Both the position numbers and the translations under genes were made by a program. The notes under the pieces are model-generated. The model saw only the letters and a program-made list of their open reading frames with translations. It made no database searches and was not told where the DNA came from. Positions 1-8,036 of a DNA stretch of 11,070 nucleotides are shown piece after piece (the stretch's first letter is position 1; the number at the start of each line of letters is the position of its first letter). The DNA is taken from NCBI GenBank assembly GCA_018398765.1, contig JAHBMJ010002398.1, positions 7,878 to 18,947 on the forward strand. The letters run 5' to 3'. The stretch is from Chromera velia. Its lineage: Eukaryota; Sar; Chromeraceae.

Positions 1-1287
1 AAAAATGTGGAAGCCCTCCTTTGCTTGCACAGGATTTAATTGTCTAGAGTACTTGCGAGGGACCCTATAGGGGAAAGAGAGAATGCATGAATCAAGAAAG
101 TAGCTAGGAGAGGAGACAGAAGAAGCGCTCTCACTCACTCGGCCGATCGATTCCCGGTGGGTTTCAACAGACAGAAAGAAGGAAGGAAGGAAGGAAGGAA
201 AGAAAGAAGTCAATGCCTGCCTGCCAGAACTCCTTCAAAGTCCGCGTATAGCGCATTTGCCTGCCTGCTAAGCTCAGGCCGAGAAGACAATTCACTCACC
301 TCAGCAAAAGAATTCTGTTATCTGATTGTCACTCACACACACACACACAGAGCAGAACCAAGGGAGGGATGGGAGTCTTCTTCTCTTCCCTCTGTTTTGT
401 TTTCTTCCTTCCTTCCTTCCTTCCTTCCTTTCTGTCTCTTCTTTCTTCTCAGCTTAATTGTTGGTGGGGCCAAAGAGAAGAGAAGAGAAGAGAAGAGAAG
501 TAGAGAATTAAGAAGAGAGGAGTGAGAGAGAGGGGGGGAAATGATTCCTTTACTTTCTTCCCCTTTCCTTTCCTTTCCTTCGCAAGCCACCATCATCGTC
601 TCGTCCTTCCTCTGTCGATCCACTCAGCCGGCCGGCTTCCTGGATGACTATTCCCTTTCACCTTCGCTGCGTTTCTCTATCTCTCTCTGGTCTTCTCTTG
701 ATCATCTACTGGATACACATGCTGATGGATTGACTGACCGTCTGTCAGTCATAGATGAGACAGCAGAACAGAGGTATTTTGCTTGCAGTCGAGACAGCCA
801 GCTTTGTAAAGGAAGAACCAACAGAAGAAGTGGAAGGACGAAAGAAAGGAAGCGTGCACCCATGCAGCAGAAAAATGTCCCCTTTGCCAGCAACACGTCT
901 TGCTGGATCCGGCCGAGACGGACATTCACCAGCTACAGATTATTTTTCCCTTGTGATCCGTCTCTAAGGATCAGAACAATGTGGTGTCCCCCCCCTCTTT
1001 CCCTTCTGCTCCATGCATTCCTTTCATCGATCGACTCGGTTTGGTTGAGATACTTGCAATGCGGGCGTGCGTCCACTGTCATTTTCAAAAAAATTGATGG
1101 ACAAACGAATCAAAGAGCGGATGGATGCACGAGAATAAAAAAAAAAACAAATCAGTTAAGTAGAAAATCATAAAACGAAACGAAAGGAGACAAGAGGAGA
1201 AGAGAAGAGACGATACGATGGATCGATCAAAAGCTCCTCCCATTGCTTGCTGGATGAGCAAAACCTTTGCTCGATCCCCCCCCNNCC

Positions 1288-1326
<39 letters not shown>

Positions 1327-2277
1327 TGTATGTGAGTGTGTGTGTTTGTTTGTTGGCCGTTCAAAGTGTTTCGCCTCAGCTTTCGTGCGTCAAGATCCGT
1401 GGTCAGGTGCGTGGGTGGGTGGGTGAGTCACTCTCGATGCGGTCAATTCCCTTCTTTCTTTTCGTCTTTTTTGTATTCATGCATTCATGCATACCGTTCT
1501 TTGTCTCTCTGTTCTTGCATGCTGCTGTTGATTGATTTCACAAACAAACAACGTTCTCGAATTGGATTTAAAAGGCGGCTGGACGGGTAAGTAAAAACTT
1601 GACGGACAAACAGAAAGAAACCGTAATGCCCGAATGTGCAAGTAGTCAGAACTCAAGCGGCGATCCTGAGAGGAAGAAAGAAAGAGATACAGAAACAAAG
1701 AAAGTCATTCAATTCAACTCGAATGAGTTTCCCCATGACTGTCTCGTCGCAATCAAATCCCCCACCCCTCCCAACCACCCACTCTGACTCTTGCCTCCTA
1801 CCTTCCGTCCTCTCATCCTGCGATATCATTCATCCATGCACCCCATCCATCCATGTATGTTTGAATTAATACTGTCGGCTCCCAAACTGTCCCATCATCA
1901 TTTGTTGTTGGTCGTATGTCATGCCGCCCATCAAGTTGTCGACGTTCTCCGAGACGCCCGAGCGAGGGGAGGGGGGCATAGAGACGCCACCCTGCTGCTC
2001 AGAGAATCCGACGCGACTTCCCTGCGTTCATTTTCATACAAACAGTTTCATACAGAATTCTTTTTCATACAGAATTCATTTATGTATAAAAATGAAAAAA
2101 AACGCTGCTCAGAGAATCCGACGCGACTTCCCTGCAGGCAGCTAGACGGATGGATAGATAGATACATGGACAGGACAGGCACACGTATCGATCAATCAAT
2201 TAATCACTGAATTCACGCACAAGTGAACGTTCGACGACGAGCCAGGTGCACCAACCGATAGCAGGCACGCAAGGTTC
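1..2277. other. No supportable gene; microsatellite-rich DNA downstream of the rhodopsin gene
   Basis: This stretch holds GGAA repeats near 173-208, CCTT repeats near 405-432, AGAAG repeats near 477-500, (CT)n(GT)n near 1288-1345 next to the two-base N gap at 1284-1285, and scattered CCAT runs. The longest open frame (541-1173, plus) is basic, rich in Ser, Arg and Leu, has no recognisable domain and no splice-consistent continuation. The 3' untranslated region of the rhodopsin gene should begin at 2277, but I see no clear AATAAA signal close to it. Confidence 0.6.
1994..2135. repeat. Pair of 32-bp direct repeats, 110 bp apart
   Basis: A 32-base block (GCTGCTCAGAGAATCCGACG onward) occurs identically at 1994-2025 and 2104-2135. 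The spacer holds two copies of TTTCATACAGAATTC. It lies just beyond the rhodopsin stop, possibly in or after the 3' untranslated region. Confidence 0.9.
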
Positions 2278-2328
2278 TCATTGTTCCGCGAGTCCTCCCT
2301 TCCTCCCGATCTCATGCTGGTGTGAGAT
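2278..2328 (-). CDS. Rhodopsin exon 11: C-terminus and stop
   Basis: Sixteen codons ([16 protein letters not shown]) followed by TGA at 2280-2278. The acceptor CATCTCCAG has a good pyrimidine tract and phase 0 fits the exon 10 donor. It is the first clear acceptor giving a short terminal exon after exon 10; a different terminal exon cannot be excluded. Confidence 0.6.
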   Translation of the reverse strand: MSHQHEIGRKGGLAEQ

Positions 2329-2454
2329 CTGGAGATGAAGAAGTCAAAACAACAGAAGAAAGAAAGAGTTGCGACAACGCATGGGGGTGCAAGGCGTCTC
2401 CCTCCCCCCGTCTCAAGTTCACACATAGAATCAACAATTGTGCAAACAAACAAA

Positions 2455-2515
<61 letters not shown>

Positions 2516-4293
2516 ACACACTCACACACACACGGACACACACACAGACACACACGTTGGAGAAGGCTCTAGGGAGACACAGAAGAAGAGAACAGCTCAC
2601 CTACCCTCCCTCCCTCCCTCACCCCCTCCCCCCCCATGCACTGACAAGCAGACCGACATACCCCCTGTTGTTGTCGAAGTTCCGAGAGCTGCTTCTGAAG
2701 GGCCGCGATCTGAGAGTCCACAGCCCCCGTGTCTGTCTGTGTCTGTGTCGGCATCATGCCCCCCCCTCCATACTGCTGCTGCGGCTGCTGCTGCTGCATC
2801 AGGTTGCCGGAGCTGAAGGACTGAGGAACAGGGGCGACTTGGTTTCCGTATCCCTGCATTCAGACACTCACCCAAACAGACAGACAAACATTTCTTTTTT
2901 GGGCCGAAATTCCTTTCTTTGTTTCTTCTGCCTTTCACTGTAGGATCTATGTACGGATTCATGGACCCCGTCATCTATCTAAAGACATTAGGTGCGTGCA
3001 GCAGGAGAAACAAGTGACTGCAGAAAGACTAGTTATTAGTGATAGGCTGTCCTTACAATAGATGCGCTGGCTGGTTAGGTGGTACAAAACGACACGTGTA
3101 CACCGTGATGATGGAATGACAGGTTGACAGACAGAAACATTTCTTTCTGTGCAAGTCCATGAAAAACAGTGAGAGAAAACTCCTCTTCACTTTGCTCTTC
3201 TTCTCCTTTCCGATGCAGCTACGCAAAAACTGATCAAAATCCAGAGGAATGATCACACGGAAAGACGACGGAAAAAAAGAGAGTCCTGTCTGTCTGCATG
3301 TTTAGTAGCATCTCTGTCCATCCGTCTGTCCATCCGTCTGATCATCTTTGAAGCCGTTTCTGTTGCTTTTCTGACGGCTTCAGAAAACTAGGTGAAAAGA
3401 AAGCGAGACGAACACATTATGCAGTGAAAAAGAATTCTCCAGACCAAACAGTGAACGAAGCTTCTCTCTGATGCCTACGCAGTCACTCACTCACTGAGAT
3501 ACATGCAGACCGGGTAGTAAACCTACAGACAGGCAGACAGACATACCTGCTGAGGTTGTCCGTACCCGCCTATGGAGGCGCCCATGGAGGGCTGCGGAGC
3601 CTGGGGCATGCCAAAGGGTGTGGTTGCTCCCATGGATTGCATCGGCATTTGGCTGGTCGCGCCCATTGGAGTCATCTGCATGGTTTGGTGGCTGGGTGCA
3701 CCCTGGAAGGATGGTTGGCCTCCGTATGGCATCTGTTGCTGGTCTCTTGGGGGCATGGGGGGCATCTGCTGCTGCTGCTGTGGCGAGGGCGGCTTCTGCA
3801 TCTGTATCTCTGCAGGAGTCGGTCCCTGCTGAGGCGCTGTGGCAAGAGCAGCCAGACCGCCTCCCTTGAAAGCGGCGGAGAGAAACTGCTGAGTCGCCAT
3901 ACGGCTGCAGAGATAAGCAGGAAGACAAAAAAATGAAGACAGGGGGGGAAGAAGAGAGGAGAGAGAGACCTCTGGCTGGATCGGCGATGGACTCAGAAAG
4001 AAAGAAGTGAGGCAGAAAGCAGAGCAATTAAGACACAAAGCAAACAGAGAGGGTCAACGAGGAGAACCGCATGGGAAGAGGAAGGGCCGAATGGGGGGGC
4101 GAGAGAGGCAAGAAGAGACCAGCAGAACGAGGTGGGTAGATGGTTAGGTAACAAGCAAGGAAGAAAGAAAGAAAGAAAGAAAGAAAGCAACAAACAAACA
4201 AAGAAAGAAAGGAAGGAAGGAAGGAAAGAAGGACGAAAGAAAGAAAGAAAGAAAGAAAGAAAGGAAGAAAGAAAGAAAGAAAGAAAGAACGAG

Positions 4294-4324
<31 letters not shown>

Positions 4325-4546
4325 ACGAGAGAAAGAAAAAGAGAAAGAAACTGACCCTTTGTTGCGAACGAATTTTGCCTTCTCTTTGTCGTCATCGTCC
4401 TGGGTCTTCCTCTCGTTCTCCAACTGTCCCATCATCTTCTCGAACGAGTCAGGATCCTGCACCCACTCATACACGTGACCACTCAGCCATCCATCCATCC
4501 ATCCATCCACCCATCCATCCATCCATCCATATATTGATCCTTGCAT

Positions 4547-4586
<40 letters not shown>

Positions 4587-4832
4587 TGTGTGTGTCGTGT
4601 GTCCTGAAGGCCGGGAGCTGTGGATCGAACTTCTCTTTCACTGACTCATTCACTCACTGACCTCGACTGACGACTTGACGCTCTTGCGAGAGGCCAACAA
4701 ACCATAATTTCTTCTGTGCGTTGCACTTTCCATTCTTTCTTTCTTTCTTTCTTTCTTTCTTGGTGCCGCGTTCTCCTCTTTTCGTTCTCTATCTGTCGAT
4801 CTATCTGTCTGTCTATCTGTTTCTGTACGTTA

Positions 4833-4876
<44 letters not shown>

Positions 4877-7800
4877 CTGTATCTATCTCTATCTATCTCT
4901 TGATGTTTGTTTGTGACGACGTACTCTCTCTCTCTCTCTCTCTCTTTTGATGTTTGTTTGTGACGACGTACTTTCTCTTTCTCTCTCTTTTGATGTTTGA
5001 AAATGAATGTTCTCACTGACTGACCTTGACGACAGCGCCCAGCTGATCGGGAGAGAGAGAAGCCATGAAGCCTGTGTCCCCTGCGTTGATTCTCTGAATC
5101 AGCAGAGCGATTCTCGTCGCCTCGTCGGCCTTCTCCCAATCCTCCAACTCGCCCTTCAACATCTGGGAGCCCCACTTCAAACGCACCTGCACACACACAC
5201 ATACGTTCTCGCACTCATACACACATACATACACATATACATACATAAATATTCTTGGCAACATCTGGGAGCCCCACTCCAAACGCACCTGCACACACAC
5301 ACATACGTTCACACACTCATACACACATACACACATACATACACATATACATACATAAATATTCTTGGCAACATCTGGGAGCCCCACTTCAAACGCACCT
5401 GCGCACACACACATACGTTCACACACTCATACACACATACATACACATATACATACATAAATATTCTTGGCAACATCTGGGAGCCCCACTTCAAACGCAC
5501 CTGCGCACACACACATACGTTCACACACTCATACACACATACACACATACATACAGATATACATACATAAATATTCTTGGCAACATCTGGGAGCCCCACT
5601 TCAAACGCACCTGCACACATACAGACGTTCACACAGTCGTACGCGCATACATACACATATACATACGTACACACCTAGCTGTGCATGAATGTGTCTAGAA
5701 CCTACTTAGACATCGAAGAACCGACTTTGCTTACTTCAGAAGGATCGACTTTGCGCATGCTTGCAGAGAGAGACAGTTATGCGGGTGGGTTTCAGTCCAG
5801 GAGCGTTGAGGTGACGCATGCATCTGCGATCGTCTGCGTCAAAAATCCATCCTTCATTGGACAGTCCCATCTTTCGAAGTCTAATGAAGCAGCCGTATGT
5901 GAAAAACGTCTACACGCACACTGACGCGCGCACGCACTGCCTGCCTGACTAACCCACCCAGAAGATGAAGAGTGAAAATGCGCCCTTTGAGAGGAAATCG
6001 ATTACTGTGATTCCTCCAGTGACCACAGTCCCGTTCACGAGGTTCGCTCCCTCAGGTCCGATGATCCAAATAATCTGCGTGCGTCAGTCAATCAGTGTGT
6101 GAGTGATTGATCCAAATAATCTGCGTGCGTCAGTCAATCAGTGTGTGAGTGATAGACCCAAATAATCTGCGTGCGTCAGTCAATCAGTATGTGAGTGATT
6201 GATCCAAATAATCTGCGTGCGTCAGTCAATCAGTGTGTGCGTGATTGATCCAAATAATCTGCGTGCGTCAGTCAATCAGTGTGTGAGTGATTGATCCAAA
6301 TAATCTGCGTGCGTCAGTCAATCAGTGTGTGCGTGATTGATCCAAATAATCTGCGTGCGTTAGTCAATCAGTGTGTGAGTGATTGATCCAAATAATCTGC
6401 GTGCGTCAGTCAATCAGTGTGTGAGTGATTGACCCAAATAATCTGCGTGCGTCAGTCAATCAGTGTGTGAGTGATAGATCCAAATAATCAGCGAGCGCGC
6501 GTTAGAGCGCCAGGGCATCATTACACAAAAGCGCGCAAGCATGTGTGCGTGAGTGTAAGTAAGTAAGTGAGTGTATGCGCGTGAGCACAGTATAGTTTCA
6601 TTCGAATCTCAGGCATGAAGTCAGACGTCGATCTAGACGTCGGGACAAACATGAATGCAATGAATCAATCAATGGATTCGGTCTTTTGGTGTGTTCGTAC
6701 ACACAGGCACCCCTCACTCACCAACCGCCCCTTACAGTTAAGCAAGAAGCACCGACGTACCGGGAAGAGCGTCCAGGAGACGAGCACAAAGAGGGCGACC
6801 TTTCTGATATAGGATGATCCTCTGAAGAGGGTTTCCCTGTCTCTAGTGGCCTCTTTGATGATGTTGGAGTAGGAGACCCACAGGAGCATGAAGAACCAGA
6901 AAGAGGCGAAGAACAAAGGCAGACGGATCGAAATCTCGGGGGCGATGGAGGCGGTCACTCCCAGGAGGAGCATGAACAGAGTCGAGAGGAAGGTCTCGAT
7001 CTGCATGGAAGGTCGCGTATACACGCAGGCAGACAGGCAGAAAGAAAGAAAAACAGGTTTCAAAAGGCTGCATTGATGGTGGACCAGAAAACCAAATAAA
7101 AGTGTTACATGCGTGAGTGTGAAGTTCCAGTCCTGAAAGACTTTCAGCACGAAACGAAAAGCCGCAAAAGATTCAGTAGCAGAGTCAGCGCAGATGAGTA
7201 GACAGACTTCGATAGGTCAACTCTTTGCAGGCCCAGCTGATGCTTTCTAGGAATAGAGAGAGTGAGTCAGTGAAATAAAGACCGAGAGAGTGGAGAAAGG
7301 ACAAGTAAACGAGCGAACGAGTGGGTGAAGGAGGGAACGAACGACGCAAAAAACGATTGATCAGATGAATTAATGGCGTCAATTGTCACGTGAGCAAATC
7401 GTATCGATGGATGGATGGATGGATGGATGGATGGATAGTGTTTGCGCTCCCTGAAAAAGAATTCTGTATGAAAGTAAACGTGAGCAAATCGTATCGATGG
7501 ATGGATGGATGGATGGATGGATGGATAGTGTTTGCGCTCCCTGAAAAAGAATTCTGTATGAAAGTAAACGTGAGCAAATCGTATCGATGGATGGATGGAT
7601 AGAGCAAATCATATCGATGGATGGATGGATGGATAGAGCCCCCCACCACGACAACCTTAAAAAAGAGGGGCTCTCACGAGGCCAAGAGGGGTAGGTCCGA
7701 CGGGAGGACTGATAGACAGACAGACACCGACTACATGCTGCATCTTTTGACGGATTCTGAATAACAGAGAGACAGACAGACAGACAGGCAGACAGACAGA

Positions 7801-7993
7801 CAGAGAAAGACTTACAGACCATTCTCTGAGGGGAGGAATTTCCCAGAATTGCGATCTGGATTGTCAGGAGAGGGCAGGTTATGGACCACTGGACATATTT
7901 GGCGACGTCGACCCTGAAGCAGTTGTCAAGGAACACATCGTCTGCCTGGGAGATCTGAATGATGTTGAACAGACCTGCGAGGAAGACACACAC

Positions 7994-8036
<43 letters not shown>

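Noticed and set aside
541-1173. A 210-codon open frame on the plus strand
   Set aside because: Its composition is S/R/L-rich with no recognisable domain, it crosses simple-sequence tracts, and neither end has supportable splice or promoter context. It may be chance in a region with few stops.
2322-2943. Plus-strand open frames of 164 and 202 codons
   Set aside because: They consist largely of a translated (CA)n microsatellite and the antisense of exon 10 of the rhodopsin gene.
3053-3256. Minus-strand open frame in intron 9 with a K-rich stretch near 3180-3250
   Set aside because: Exons 9 and 10 already join in phase and continue the same G-Y-G-Q pattern. This piece differs in composition and has no matching acceptor/donor pair that I can see.
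3547-3900. A separate Gln-rich gene starting at the ATG at 3900
   Set aside because: The acceptor four bases upstream and the exact phase match to exon 8 favour one continuous rhodopsin gene, although an alternative promoter cannot be excluded.
4600-4640. Coding-like peptide [12 protein letters not shown] on the minus strand in intron 7
   Set aside because: There is no GT donor after it before the microsatellite, and its phase does not connect with exon 8.
4028-4644. Long open frames across the GAAA tract on both strands
   Set aside because: Simple repeats without stop codons keep several frames open. Only the 4356-4456 part (minus) is non-repetitive and splice-compatible.
5007-5698. Plus-strand open frames rich in HTHT and YIHIYI
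   Set aside because: They are translations of the CATA/CA-rich tandem array and of exon 6 antisense, not proteins.
6063-6489. Regular repeat-spacer array considered as a CRISPR
   Set aside because: The units are contiguous and nearly identical with no unique spacers, inside a eukaryotic intron.
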